NCBI RefSeq assembly: GCF_963662255.1
Contig: NC_085056.1
Coordinates: 3,903,716 to 3,967,715, forward strand
Source: Cinclus cinclus
Lineage: Eukaryota; Chordata; Aves; Passeriformes; Cinclidae
Length of the DNA: 64,000 bases
Direction of reading: 5' to 3'
Part shown: positions 25,508 through 40,550 of the stretch, piece after piece
Position numbering within the stretch: the stretch's first letter is position 1
How the letters are laid out: each line of letters opens with the position of its first letter
Notes under the pieces: generated by a model
The model's database searches: none
Told to the model about the DNA's origin: nothing
What the model saw: only the letters and a program-made list of their open reading frames with translations
Made by a program: the position numbers and the translations under genes

Positions 25508-28500
25508 AATGAAGCAAATATTATAGAAGATAGAAGCAAAAAAACTCTGATCTCTTGTTCACTGAAGCTTATCCCACTGCAATATTTAAGGTACTAACAA
25601 CTTTGATCATTAAAAGCTAGAGACAGCTAGACCAAAACCAGGGCTTTGACTTAACAAAATTTCAGACACATGAATATCCATTTCCTCACTGCCAGCATGA
25701 CAGATTTTGTTGGCAAGTACTTGAGATACTTTAAGAAAAACCATAACCATCCTATTTATTGGCTGTATCATCATAATGTCACCACCACTGTTAATCTACA
25801 GTGTAAACAGGTATTCAAGCAATTCTTTAAAAAAAAAATACTCTACAGAATACAGTGTCTCTTTCAGAATCATTACTGTCAATCATTTGAGTACAAGTTT
25901 TAAGTGCTGTTAAAATTCAAGCTACTTAAACAATTGATCATCATATGGAACCACTTTGCCATTTCCTACAGCCCATGAGTAAACCCAGTGTTAAAAACTC
26001 AGCTCTGAAACTTCTAAGCTTAGAAAAGAATGATTTCTTATGAAGATCAGAGACGTTAGTGCACATACCTCAAGAAAGGATATGGACCCTTGTATGTACG
26101 TAGCTGTTAGAAGGCAGGGAAATCACACCAGGCTGCAAAACTGGCAACAAAATTAGCCTTTGATTCCTAGAATTCAGGGGCATCATGCATTGATTTCTTC
26201 CAGCTGAACATCTGCATTTCATTGGAGGGTCTGAATTTAAAATGATTCTGGAGACTTGCAAGTGCCAAGGAACTTTGCACAGACAGAAGGAGCATTTTTC
26301 TCTGTCCCAGTGCAGGCTCCTACCAGTGTGGAACATGGCAGCAAAGGTCAGAGGTGATTTGGGACATGTTTTATGCTTCATCACCCTCATTTCAGGATTG
26401 GCAAACCACACTGTCATCAGAAACAATCCTACTGCAGAAAGAGCTACTGACAACTGGGGAATCCCAACTGTTACACACCATTTCCAACAGCAAGTGCAGA
26501 AGCTCATCATGTTGTCAAATAAAATAAATCCTGAAAGCTTTCTTTTATAACCTCTCAGTCCCTAACTTCCATCCAGTACCTTCACCTGAGTTACTGTAGA
26601 TCAATCTAGCAAAAAAATGAAAAATGGGAAAGTGGAAAGAAAGGAGGACTCGGACATTGAGTGAAATGATTTTCATGCATTGCAAGGTTTCTGACTAACA
26701 AACCCCCGTATTTTACTGCTTGTTCATTTTTATACTCTGTTTTGCCTTACTTTCTGATGATCACTTGTCTTGTATATTTGACAGGAAACCTATATGCCCA
26801 AACAACTTTCTTGACTTCCTATTAGGGAGAGCAACACAAATATTCGCACACACACATAAAAAGAACATAAACAGCAATACATTAAGTGTTTACTTTCTGC
26901 TTTGGATAAAGTATGACCCTTTTAATACCAGAAGAAAAATCTCTCTCTTGAAAACAGGCTGCTTCTGAAACTCAGAGGAGATGAATGCCCTATTTAATAC
27001 TTTTGAAAAGGCTGAATTACTGCACAGATGGTCATCACCTTTGCAGCTCTTGCATAATTGTAGAATAACTTCACGCACAGCTTTGCAGACCTAAGGGAAT
27101 TTTAATGCATTCTATGGAACCCTTCAATAATACGAAAGGAATCCATGCTTGCCAGTTAGTATGCATCTTTAATAAGAGAACTATTACTCCCAGTGGTGTG
27201 ATCCATGGTGTTAGGATTCAAGCAGCAGGAGTACAGAGAGGTGGATGGGCCAAGGGGAGATCCCCAGAGCCAAATCCAGTGAGGGGTGCCTGACACCTGC
27301 ACTCTGCTCTTGCTCCCCTCTGACGATGAGCTCGAGGATGAAAGGTGAGCTCCTGAGCATGGCTTGCAGTCTGCTTTCATTCAAATGGGTTCAGGTCATC
27401 ACCTCCAAGCCCACTGCACAATCTGAACCAAAACACCATCAGAGACAACTGGAGAATTCATTTCTAAAGCTCCCTCCCACTCTAAAGCCAGAGCTAAAGA
27501 AGAGGCACCTCAGGTGAAATCCTCTGTCCCACCTGCCCAGCCCCTCTGCAGCCCGTGCCCCTCCAAGTCTCGTGCAACTCAGCAGCAGCTGCAGCTCCAA
27601 AAGCAGCTCAGGCTGGATGCTGCCTGCTGCTGACCTTGCTTCCCCTTACTGGGGAGATGAGCCTGTGCTGTGCAGTGTTTGCATCCTGTCTGAACAGCAG
27701 CTTTGCAGGAAACCTCACACATAAAGCTGTTTGTCCTTCATGAAGATGAAACCTGAATTGAAAATAGGCCGTTATGCAGAGAGGGCTTAATTTATGCTCC
27801 CTATACAAGCTGGAATGAAAGCAGCCCACAGAAGAATCTAAACACTGAGCTTTATCTCCGGGCAAGTCGGAATTCAAGCTTTTAATGTTCATTTTGCCTT
27901 CCTGTTTTTCAAACTGTCCAGGAGAAAAGGATAATAATGGAACAATTTTTCATATAAAATGTGCATTATGAATAGCCATTAGCTAACAAAAAAAAAAACA
28001 AAAAGTGAGAGGAAAAGCAGGTAACACACCATGTAAATCTTTGATGAAATGGAAGCTTCAGGAAGATGTAAAAGTCAGTGCCGAACACACTGAGATTAAA
28101 TGGAATTCTCAATTATGCTCTTGGAAAATGAAGTGGGTATAAATTTGATTTGTCTGCAGCTGCAGTCCTGTAGGTTGCTCAGTAATGGACACTGACAAAT
28201 AAGTCTAAAATCACTGAAATCTCTTCCACGGGTTGCAGGATAAGACTGTGTCAAGATACAGATGTAATGAGGAGTTTAAGAGTAGTTTTCTCTGCTATTG
28301 GCATAGAAATGCCATGCATATGTGCAGAGATTAAAAATGAATAGGACAGAGGGAGGAATAGGCAGGGAGAAGGCACAAATTTGTAAAACCCAACCATAAG
28401 TTTCTAATGAGCCAAAACAATTTTGTAAACTAAGCTTTGAAATGTAAATTGCCCTCATTCCTTCTGTAAACTGTCAGCACAGAATTTAAAAATGTGAAAG

Positions 28501-31500
28501 ACATAATTTTTAAAGACTGCTGACTAAAACCTCTGCTCCCTATTTTTACATTATTTCACCTTATTGCTCTTATAATTTCTATTATGGTAATAGTGGGAAT
28601 AAATCAGGATCCTTACTGAAGTGAGGAGCTTGTAAACTAAACTACGTGGTTAGAGACAGGCCCTGCTCCAATATGCATAAAATCTGAATTTAAAAATACT
28701 CTTGTGACTACAAAAAGACATACTAGTGTTTTTATTTCAAATTAAGCTACAATCTCTGGGTCTACCCCTGGAGTAACCTCTCAGAATCAACTTACACCGC
28801 ACTGTCTGGACACTGTGCCATGAACTAAGCTGGAAAGAGTGAATGATAAAGTTTTTGATTCTGTCAATTAAACTCATGGATAGGTTTTCCTGGATCTTGA
28901 TAGATCCTCACTTAGGTGTTTCTTCATCCCTGCAGGAAGCTCTGAAGGCAGTAAGAGAAAAAAAGTGGTCAGTTACTGAGAGAGCTGAAGAGAACTTGGA
29001 AGAGAACTCACATCACTCTACCAGAGCTTCAGGGAGTCAAAGTTAGCATAACATTCACAATCCCATGATCACCTAGAAAAAGCCTGTGGGATTCACTGAT
29101 CTGGCATCATGGAAGCAAAACAATGATTAAAGGTGGGAAGATAGCAGCACGAGAAGGCCCCACTCAGATCCTTCCCTAAGTCAGGATCATTCTGGTGGTG
29201 TTCTCATTCTTTCTCTCCCTTTGGCAGAGAGGTGTTGAAACAGCAAGACACAAAGTGGCATTGTTCTGCAGTTCATTAATAAAAACAGCATGGTTTCATT
29301 CATGTTGAAGAAATAAGCCAACAACTTTTCACCGTATTCTGGCCACTGTGTCCAGTGAAACATTCTGAATCTTTGCTCTTGTCCCTTCTGCTCTTTTTTA
29401 CCTCTGACAATCTTGGTGATTTTCTGACCTACTGATGGGATTTTGCAAATTCAGAGAATTTGCTGAAGGTGATGATGGCAACTAAAATGGAAATGGTGTA
29501 AGTCTTTCCAAAAACTAAGAGAAATTAATAGCTGAGACAACAAGCTGACAATTCCATCACTGAAAGCAGTATGGAGTCTGGCTTGGACTGCAGGACAGCC
29601 AGGATCTTACCTTGTGGGTACCATCTGAAAATGCTCTGTTTGCCGTATTTTGCTTGTACCATATGGACTGTAAATATAAAACTTCCCTCCTACTCCAGAG
29701 CACTCAGCCTTGAACACAGCCACACCTCACATCTTCTCACAAACAGATGGCTAGGCTCTTAATATTTCATGGTGCTGCCCTTTGGAGTTATAGGCTTTGC
29801 ACAAATAAACAAAACACACATTAGACAGCACTTGGCATCTTGCAATGAAATACAACAGGGAAACATTTAGCACAAGTTTAGTACATGCAACAGAAGAGCA
29901 GAAAATAAGGATTTTTATTTTTTAAAACAAGAATATGCAACAGATATTCCCCATCTCCATTAATTCTGTGAGTTTTCAATAAAGAATGCCTTTGGTGAAT
30001 ACACTTTTAACATTATAAATGTATCACTGAGAGGTAATTACTGCTGTAATAGCTATAATGTGTAATGCACTACTTGTTAACATTTGGTAGGTGACCCTTT
30101 GATTGTTTAGTGCTCTCACTTCACTGGGGTTATTTAATTACAAATGGATCCTGTTATCTTGTATTAACCACCACATCAAGTATTACTGTCCAATTAATGA
30201 AGAGCTATTATTTACAAAATATTAATGGTTCCTATTTAAAATGAACTAGTGGAATTTTTAAAGCATAGATTTATATATGCTCAGCAAATTCAGCTCAAGC
30301 AAAGCTGAAGGTCCATCCAACCACAAGTAACTGGACAGTAAATGAGCAAATCACTGCCTGATTCTGGCAACTTCTCCCTTTTGGTTGACATGAAAGACAT
30401 TAAATAATTTTCTTTTCAAAAATTGTTTTTTTTGTATTTTAAATATTTTGATATGAATTGAGGAAATGAACCTCAAAATGAACAACCAAATTCGTATCTC
30501 TTAATATTAACCATGCATGGGTTCATCTCTCAGCTAAGAGTCACATGTTGGGACTATAATCCCAGAATAGCAAAGAAATGTCTCCCTCATTCCTTTGGTA
30601 TTCTTTTTCTAAACTATTTGCTAGTCTAAACTCCATGGAAAACATGGGAATATGCCAAGGGATGTGTTTTACTTGCATAGTCTTGAAACAGTGGCAAGCA
30701 GTAACAGGAACCAGGCAGGGTTCTCTAGGTACAAATTTGAGATTTTTATCACCTCTCCCGTGACATTTTGGACATGCAAAAGTCAATTGATCTAAACAGA
30801 CATTTCACATAATTCTATTTATCCCTCTGTTCTGTAAAAAAAAAACCAATCCTGTGGAAAGACACCTTGTATGACTTATATTTAATTTCCTGAAGCCTTT
30901 TATGTAGGCTTGGTATATATTGATATGAAATGAACACCACTGATGATTTAAACTTCAAAAAGAAAAAACATAGTGAAATCTGGATCTAGGATGGAAATTC
31001 CTGAATGGGGAGAGCCATGAGACTGGGCGAGTTTATCTTTTTCAGTGCTTTTTTTTTCCCCCAACACTACTTTTCCCTTATTAGCCACAGAGCCAAAACA
31101 GGAGATGTCTGTGAAAAACCCCTTGTCAGAAAGTGCTCAACTTTCTCTAAATTTCTTCAGCATCATCAGCACTTGAAGCTATTGTTCCAACATAACAACA
31201 TAAGCACATTTTCTTTTCAGAGTGAAAGAAAAGTAGGTCTCTCTAAAAGAAGCTGTGAGTAATTACTTCTCAAGGTTCTATTCATAAAACACATCTGGTT
31301 TATAGTCAGGTCACATATATCCCACATGGTTTTCTCTGCACTTCAAGTTGATTTAGTCTATTCGACGAGACAAAAAAGTTGAGCAGGTTTTTTGCCAGTA
31401 TTTTTCAGGGATGGGATGAGTGATCCTTCACTCTCCCAAGTAAAAGAAACAAGAATTATTGAAGAAATTAGCCATTAGAAAGCCTTTGTTTCCTCTGTGA

Positions 31501-34500
31501 GCTTCCTGCTAATGGCAGCACTGTGGCTCACAAGCCCATACGTGTTGTGGCTCATCTCAGGATCAGCAGCCCCTGAGCTCTTGTTGCTAAGAAACAGCAC
31601 TCAGTTATATTTGAAATATATATTATGAAAAGGTGCTGTTTTTTCTTTGTGAAATAAATACGTTGCTAGATTGACAGCCAGGGAAACAGGCTGAGGGAGG
31701 TATTGTTGCTGTCAGGGTTCCACAATAGCAGCCATGTGCCCTGATTAAAGCATCTTAAACTGTGCAACATCCATTTAGCTGCTGGCATTGTGCTAAAATA
31801 GCTCAAAAGTGCATTGCACCAATTAAATTCAGCCTTCATTGTAAAAGATATTTATTCCCATTGAGCTGGAACCTGAAATTTGGAGTCCTCATTATCTGAC
31901 TAAACATGGAGCTGATAGATGTCCATGACACAAATGTGTGTGCATCTCATTTCTGTGTCTGTGTGTCACCAGACACATCCTCATGGTATTTTCCTCCCTG
32001 GAGAAAATTATTTCAACAAGACCATGATGTTGCTCCTAAAGGCAAGGAATTTAAAGCTTCACACCTTCCTCTCCCCTCCAGCTTTTACCCTTTATTGGCA
32101 AAGAAAATATGCAAAGTAACCCCAGATGACCATTAGAGGAAAAGGAGTTAAAGCAAAGTTTGGTAAAAGGACATTGTTTCTCCTAACTATTTATTAGTAA
32201 ATAAATTTAACACAAAAATCTGCAACGTCTGAAACGTGCACCTCCGGACCTAAGATTTTTAGGTTATTTTGTATTTCCTGCTTTGATAAGATTATTCTTT
32301 GCCAGCACGTTAACAACAAAAATTAGGAAGGTACAATTAATCATAAAAAGACACGTAAAATGAATGTGTTTTTAATAATGCACTAAATTACCAAAAACAA
32401 TCGAGAATTACGACTGCAATCTCTTCAGTTCCACTGAATCCCTCTCAAAACTTTTGCAAGGGTATTCATCCTCTTACAGATTATTAAATCTCTTGTCCCT
32501 TTTATGACAAAATTTAGAAGTTCAACAACCACAATTTTCCGTATCAAGGCTGCTCCTGAGGCAACAGCATTTACAAAAGCCTTTTCCAATGGAAAGTTAT
32601 TCAGCTCATTACCTCCAATTAATTAGGGCAGAACTGCTGCCCTCATGAGCCAGTGATGACTTGGTAATTGAGAAGATGTAACTGGAGATCCCAATAAGGT
32701 CTGGAGGTTGCACACTTTTGGTTTAAATCAGAAACACCCACTGGCACTGTAGGACACAACATGTTCTGTGATCCTCTGACTTCAATTAATGGGAGTTTGA
32801 ACAAATTAATGGTCTGAAGAATGGTAATTTTAGCAGAAAATGGAGCAAGATTTGGCTGACATGAGCAAATATTAAGAGAAATAAACCAAATGTCAATGCA
32901 GTCATTCCTGGGTCGTTTCTCATGAAACTTGGGTTCTGATTCTGTCTTACACTGGTGACCTTCTAAAGCAGATTTGAGATAAGAAGTAAAATAGAAGCAG
33001 TCCTGAACATAATTAAGACTTACTTTAGGAATCCTTAACATTAAGCCTGTCACCTGCAGGGGTTTCATTTTAAGTTAAGGTGTATATAAAAATCCTTGCT
33101 ATCCTTGCTGATGTGACACAAAATAAAAAACTTTGCAATTTCTTATTTAATTTCCATTTTAAAATATGTATATGCTTATACAACTCTATACATATGTATG
33201 TATATTTTCTTGATGCAAGAATGTGGTAGTGATCAGCCACAAAATAAAAAAAGGAACTGTTCAAAAGAAAATGAAGGAAAATCAGTCAAAGTGCCAAACT
33301 TCAAATGCTTTCAAATGAGTTGATAAGATTACAAAAAGTGAAAAAGCAGAACCCGCGGGAAATTCCTAGATTATTTTCTGCTTAAAAATACTATGAAAAT
33401 ATTAGGACATGAAGAGAGTCTTAACAAAATAATTGAGTCTAGATCCTGTAAATGCAGTTTTTATGATTTTCCATTAGACAAAATTTGAATTGAAAATATT
33501 GTTCTAAAAATAAATTACTTGTCTCAACTTCTTATCTCTACCCATTTTATAAGAACACACAGGTTTTTTGTCAGTGACTTAACCCACACCTTAAACTTTG
33601 ATTCACTTCTCCTAAGGTACAACCACCCTTCCAAAAACATGTGGAAGCCTCTTTAGTCACTATTTACGTTTGAACCAAATTCCCTTTCAGTGAAAGATAT
33701 CCAGTGTGCACCTTCCACAAAGCTCAGCACATTAATGAGGTTTTAATGAGCTCAGAACTGTTGGCTTTGGTCCACAGGACCAGCCTGGCTGAGACAGATC
33801 TCAGCACAAGCACAAAGTAAGTGATTTCATACCACAGCACGGTTTATTTTCAAGGTGAAAAATAAAAAAAAAAAAAATATATATATAGATTAAAACAGAA
33901 AGGGAGCTCACCAGGACTTCCAAACAAGAGCACAAAAAGAAAATAAAAAATCCCCAAGCTGAAAGAATAAGCTGATAACTGTCAAAGTCTATGTTCTTAC
34001 AAGCTGCAGAGTTATATCCTGGGATTTCAGAAATGTTGGGATGTCAGCATCCAACTGCCCCACAGGCTGCAGGCAAAACAACAGTGTGATGCCTTACTTT
34101 GAGACTTGCCATTGCAGAATCCCACTCCAAAGGTAAAACATACATTTCCTGTTGTAGGTGATAAAAAAGCAAAACACTGCAGAGAGAGAGGCTCTCTTCT
34201 GTAGAAGGTTTTGGGATTTTGAAACTTTTTTTTTTTTGACAGATTAAAGCCAAAACAGAATTTCAATTCTGTGAAAGATAACTAAGAAAAATTATTAAGG
34301 AAATTACTTAGGTTGCTTTAGGACACAATAAAAAGGATTTTTTTTTTAAAGCTGTAAGAACAACCTGAACTGGATCTTGACAAACTTTTGATCCTCCAAT
34401 ACAGCAAATGGACTGAACTGAATTTAAACAACCTTATGTATTTCCTGGATGGAATAGTCTTTCAGACAGTGCATTTTACAAGTCTGGGTTTTCATTTAAA

Positions 34501-34874
34501 CTTGTCATTAAGAAGGCACCAATGAATCTCCTCTGGCCAAAGAATGTATTTTCTTTTAAGAATATCTGATGTTCTGCAGACCATCCTGCCACACTGACAT
34601 CAGATGAGCTCTGTCTCAGGGACAAAAGTCCCAGTTCAATTTCTCTGAACATCTTCTATTAATGACATTATGGTGTAAATTCAGATTAAATTGAAGGTCG
34701 GGACACTCAGAAAACACCTGCAGAAACTGCCTCCTCCTCTGAAGAGGGAAATGCACTTCCATCCACAAATGGCATCGAAATTCAGTTCCCCAAGGGTGAA
34801 AAGCTGGGCCCCTGGAAAAGCTGGAGCTTTTTGTTTGTTTGGGGTTTTCTTTTGCTGTTTTAATGGTTTTTGGA

Positions 34875-34909
34875 GGGAGAAGGGGTGCTGGGCAGGGTAG
34901 AGGGTTGGG
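34875..34909 (+). other. G-quadruplex motif with six G runs
   Basis: Runs of GGG or GGGG start at 34875, 34882, 34890, 34895, 34902 and 34907, separated by loops of 2-4 bases. This fits the G3+N1-7 rule with two spare runs. It lies on the + strand, which is the template strand for CDH13. Folding is predicted from the motif only. Confidence 0.8.
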
Positions 34910-37021
34910 TTTTCTTTTCTATTTTTGTAAATATTAAACCAAAAAGAGAAAAGACCATTCAGATCATTTACTGCCTATTCCTACCTCACAAATCCCTGAG
35001 GACAATTTATCTTAACTTGTTTGGATCAAAACTAAGGCTCTTTGATTCCAGAGAGTGTTGTGGTTTTTGTTTGATTGTTTGTTTTTTTTTAAATAAATTT
35101 GAAAATACAGAAGTAGAGAAGTGTAGAGTTCAGAAGAAAACCAATGCCAGGTTGGCATGGCTATGCAAAACCAACATAATGCATACTGAAGAAAATTCTT
35201 TCATCTCTTCCTAATTGCTCCTCCTTTGAGAAACACGGACAGAAAAAAAAAAATGCACTTCAGTTCAAGGATTTATATTTGTATTACTAATATCTTATAA
35301 AGGATGTGGAATGGGTTGGATCAAAAAAAGAACCAATCCAAATCCATTTCAAAAAGACAATTTTGTTTTCCTGTTGCAGTACATTTCTTCTGAGTGAGTA
35401 ATAATATGCAAGACTGCAAGGAGAGTTTTGCTGTAGCTGAGGCTACAACTAAATGAGAATTGCAAAAGTCAAAAAATTAGAGCAAAAGGACAATTTCCCA
35501 AGGCTCAGGACCCTGCTGCTTGGCTGGCACACTCTGTGTCACTGAGCCCATTACTCTGTCTCACAACCTGAGACATAAATGATCCGTAAAATAACTCATT
35601 GTCTCTCCACCCAATTAAAAAACAAATTGCTGAACCAGAGAAACAAAACCAAACCTAATTCCAAGTTAAACGTGTCAATTTTTTTGTGTTTCATTCTCTG
35701 AAAAAGAAAGGTAGAGCCAGTGGAGCTTTAAAGCCTCAGGACTTCAGAGAGTCCCAAAAATGCAACAAAAAGGAAAATTTTAGTGCTTGGTGGATGCAGA
35801 TGGCAAAACATGGGAACTTCTCAGCATCCTCCTCTTGTAGCACCCTGCTCCATCAGATGAGAGCCAAGAAATTGCCTCATTCTCTTGAAGTTCACTGGAG
35901 ATCTTCCCATACGGGATTTATTGGCAGCTTGGATATTACTGCAAGCTTGTTGTAAACCACCTGGTTTAATCTTAACATCAAAGAGCTGGGGATTTAATTT
36001 ATGAAACTTTTTAAAGTTTTTCTGAACCCATAGCAGCTAAGTATATTTCACATCCCATCTGCTTTCATTCTTGTTTCTTCCTCACAAGAAACTATTCTGG
36101 TAACAATCACACTTGGGCAGAAGATAAAGCCAGAAAAATGCAATAAATGAATATTCTGAAATATACAGAAATGAGGAGTATGCTCGTATCTATTTCACTG
36201 CAAAAGAGAATTGCACTTGTAAATTTTTTTCTGAGAAAAAATATTATAAATTTATTCCATAACCATGAAAAATTACAAGTTTCAAATAGTTTTGAGGGTG
36301 AGAAGACAAGAAAAGAGGAAAAATAAGTACCTGTTAATACAGCAGAATTCCACTGCAAGGATTATCAGGTATTTCCACTTCTTCATCAATAAAAACACAA
36401 TGGCTTAGTTCACAGTGTTACACTTTTTGGTGATTCATCACTCCATCTTTTTGACAGCTCCTTCCATTCACAATCTACAGAGTCATGTTAATGTTCTCCA
36501 ATGTTGTAATGAACATTAAAGTATCAAGCATTTTCCTTTCTCTAACAAGAGCTATTCTATTTCCAACACCACTCAAAAGCTCTCAATGCCTTTCTTTCTA
36601 TTCAGACTCCTTGATATTTTCTTGAAAATGGCCTGTTAAAGGTGTATTTTTCTGTAATGACTTAGTATTTAAGTCAAAGTTGAACTAAATTTTGGAGTAA
36701 GGAAAGAAAGTCTAGAGCATACACCATATTCCCTTAGCACAAAATTGGATCAGCCTTTGTGCCTTTAATATCTTAGGTATTTACCCCCTACCAAAACACT
36801 AATAATATATTTTTTCCCCTGAAAAACTGGAAGAGGTAGTGCAGTACAATCCACCTCAGTATCAATTCAAATTTGCAGATTTTAAAGCACCACCAGATTC
36901 CAGAAATCATCACTCTCATTTTCCTTAGGTCTCTCACAAGCTTCATTCCAGCACTTTCTGATGTGTTCAGTGCTCCTGATACAAGGTATTTGCAGCATTC
37001 CTTTTACTGCCACTGACAGAA

Positions 37022-37038
37022 TTTTTTTTTTTTTTTTT
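37022..37038 (+). repeat. Poly-T tract, 17 bases
   Basis: This is a simple T17 homopolymer flanked by CAGAA and GTTCG. No element is recognised around it. Confidence 0.93.
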
Positions 37039-39440
37039 GTTCGATTATAACCTAGTAAAACATCTTTCTTTAAATAAGGAAACACAGACCTGCTGGTTGG
37101 GATAAATTAAACAAAAAGGTTTGAATACAGATCTACTCCCCACCCACTGTGTCCACTTTGAGTCCTCAGGAAGAAGCTCTCTGTGCTGTGGCAGTGTTTT
37201 TTCACCTTAGTCTTTACTCACTTCTTTGGGTCAGTTTTTAATGTTAGACAACAAAATGACTTCAACATTTAGGAAAATTAGCAAATATATTTGGTTTGGG
37301 TTTTTTGTTTTCCCCTGTTGCTTATTTTAGAATACTGCCCTCCTGTGTGATAGAATCAAATGAAATTGGAGTGTATCTCACTGGGGTTTTCTGAAAATGA
37401 CAATTCCTGATAAAGTGCTGATTATTTTCCACAGGGATAGAAGTTTACTTTAGCAAAAAGATTAAGAAAAAATATTTCAGAAGAAAATAATATGTTAGGC
37501 AGTTCCAGTGCCATATTTCCTCTTTTTGGAATAAAGTGACTGCTGTTACTGAAATATTCTGCCTTTCCCAGCCTATTGAGCTTTACAGAACAAAGGGCTG
37601 AGGAAACTGCTGGCCCACCAGAGAAAATCAGTAATTTTACTGCATCACTTCCCCCACATAAGGAGCCATTTCAAACACAGCATTTTTTATTCATCAGTGT
37701 GTTTAGAACAGCTTTTACCCGTCTTGTATTAACCAGGGTTGTACATGGAGCCACAATTCTTGGAAAGAAGCATTTCACATCACTGCATTTTTTGTATTTG
37801 GACAGTTCCAAAGAAGCACATGAAGGAAAACTACGTGAGGAAACCAAGAAAACCAACCTGATGTTGGGCTGATGGACACAAGGACGGTTGGGCTGCTTAA
37901 ATTGACACAAAACTGGGAAAATGCAATAACTATTTCTGAATTGGCAGCAAGACATCCAGGAGGACATGTCAAGCAGAAAGGTTTTGATTTAAAACTTCAT
38001 CAAGAGAGAAGTCTGGATAGAGATGGAGCTGCCAGTGAACAAATAATTGGAATATATAGAATATAATGTGTAACAGGAGCAAACAAAGGGTGCAGAGAAA
38101 GAAGAAAGCAAAGAGAACCCAGGGAAAATCCCACAGACAGGAGATTCATCAGAGATGCCCACAGAACAGCCAGAGATTGGACACAATTAGCAAAAGGTGG
38201 ATTCATAAAATATTGGGGAAACTGAGTTTTCCTTATCTAAATTATGATGGACAATGCCAACACTACCATCATTCTCTTAAGCTGAACTAGAATATACTTC
38301 TCCTGTTTTACCAGCACTCTCACCCTTTCCTTAGCAAGGTGGATGCAAACACCATATGTGACATTTCTGCTGTGATATAAAGAACCAACCTAACCTTTTG
38401 TCAAGCCTTTTAAAACAAACACATTTCTTCAGGCCTCCTCACAACATTAACTTTCAGTGATGTCAGAACAATCACAGCCCGTTTCCAAAGTGCCAATACA
38501 AGGCACAGTAACTGAAGCACCATTTAAACAATACTAAGGATATGAAACACGCACCCATAGTTCATAATAACACAATGTGCTCTATACCATTAACTTTTAA
38601 TTAACTCCAATTTTGCCACAATTAAACTCAATTAGAGCAGAATGTCTGACATTGCAATTAGCTGTATATAAACACCCCAGTTGGTGTCACATTGAATTAA
38701 TGTCTCCTGGTGGTGGCCTCTCTTTCCAAGGATAATGGATTTACCACCATCAGACTGTTAATTGGACCTGGCACCTTGTGTGTTGTGTGTGTCTCAGACA
38801 TAACACCACGTCTTTGCTTCCTGAACAACTCTGCTTGTCACAGCTACACTGACTCCAAATGCAACCAGACAAATTCCTTACTGCACTGTATGTTCTGTAA
38901 TCATTCCCAAATAGAAAAGCTCTTAAAAAACTGGGCATCCTGTTTTGGTTTTTTTTAATCCCAAATGTTACCTTCAGTTTTCTCTTCAACTGCTTGTCAA
39001 AAAAGAAAATGAATAGTTAAAAATGCCATCAGACACATAGAAAAAGAAATTACATCCCTTAGCCAGCAGCGTGTTTAATGGAATAAACTGTTGCTTTTTA
39101 GTAGAGTTCCTTTTGAATCATCTGTTTTCTTCTGTCCTTTTACATGTTAGAAGTTCAATCGTGATCATGAACAATCCTGAAATTATTAGGGTTTGGCCTA
39201 ATCCATCACAGTCTCAATGGACAACAATTTAGCTTAATTTTGGATGCTGATGCAATTATGCAGCTCCAAAGACAGATATTAAGAGGACACCACCCATGAG
39301 TTCATTGCTACCTCACCACTGCTGAGCCACATGTGTGACACACTTCTCATTACTCAGAGAGCTAATCAACATTTACTACTGCTAAGTGCACTGGTACCCT
39401 GCCTTAAGCAGCAAATCTGAGAGATTGAGGGTGACAGCAT

Positions 39441-39459
39441 AAGGAAAGAAAGAAAGAAA
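39441..39459 (+). repeat. (GAAA) tetranucleotide run
   Basis: AAGG is followed by GAAA-type units up to GAAAC, a short purine microsatellite in otherwise ordinary intron sequence. Confidence 0.8.
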
Positions 39460-40550
39460 CCTGATCCTAACACCTTTAGGAAAATGGTTATTCAAATCCT
39501 CTGGATTTCCTAACTGCTAGGAAAAAAGTTACCACCAAATCTGACTCAGCAGACAGGTAGAATTCAAACTCTGGCTTCACAAGGAGAAATGAGCATTTTG
39601 TTCCCTGCATATTTAACCCTAAAAAAATCGGTAGAAAAAAATTTACACTAAATAACTAAAAAAATTACAAATAAAAATACAGAAAGTTGGGTAACAATCT
39701 ACCACATCTTTTAAAGAGCTAAATCTTGTTCCAAGACATCCAAAGTTTCTAACACTGAATCCAATGGGCAGTGGACTTACATAAATGCCGAGTTGGTTGT
39801 TTGTGGGTATTTTTGAAAATGATACATTTCATCTCCAAATTCTATCAAACCACTGCTTCCTTTTCTTCTGTCCTAACACCTCCATTTCATCCCTGTTCAG
39901 AATAAAGAAAAGAGCTTGTGCAGAGGCTGGTAAATTCTCTATGCTACTCCTACATGGCAAGTTTTGAGCTCTGAAAAGGAAAACATGCTCATTAATAAGC
40001 AGCTTTAATAAGTCTAGTTTAAAATTATGCTTATAAACTTCATACACATGTCCTGGCGTTCTCTGTGAACAGATAAAAGAGAATTGACCCAGTGGAAATT
40101 ACTTTCCATAATTGCACGCTTCTCCAAAGTTTGGGGATTTAGAGCAGAATGCATAATTGGCTCAAATCACACCTTTTACAGTGGCCATAAAATACTGTAA
40201 TTTATGGTGCTGAATAGCAAAAATTAAGTCCAAGTAGCTCCTAGCAGCACATTTGCTTCTCACTTAACCAAGATGATAATATCAGCAGGAGCAAAGGATC
40301 CTTGAGCAGAGCTGCAGTTTGAGTCACTGCTGGCGCAGGGTGGGGAGCAGCAGCTCTGAAATCACTCAGACGACTTCAGTGGGTTTAGGATGTGCCCTGC
40401 ATGGCCACGGGGTGAGGTGAGCACGGAGCAGGAGTCTGAAACACTGTGAGCTCTAAATGTCCTCTTCTGTGGCCATGGCCAGCAGCAGGAGACAACTCAC
40501 AGCCAGGCTGAGAAGGTTGGGTGATGGAGATAGAGTAACTTGGGAGAAAA

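Noticed and set aside
26070..26510. 146-codon minus-strand frame with Cys/Trp-rich start
   Set aside because: There is no family resemblance, and opposite-strand frames of similar size overlap it. Treated as chance.
32643..33068. 141-codon minus-strand open frame
   Set aside because: There is no recognisable domain, the composition is that of translated intron, and no splice sites frame it.
35050..35120. Possible start of an avian endogenous retrovirus LTR (TGTTGTGGTTTTTG)
   Set aside because: Only the first dozen bases resemble such LTRs. The rest is T-rich simple sequence and no LTR end, primer-binding site or second copy is seen.
38650..38690. TATA box (CTGTATATAAACACC) as a promoter
   Set aside because: There is no initiator, downstream gene or CpG context, and AT-rich introns contain many such matches.
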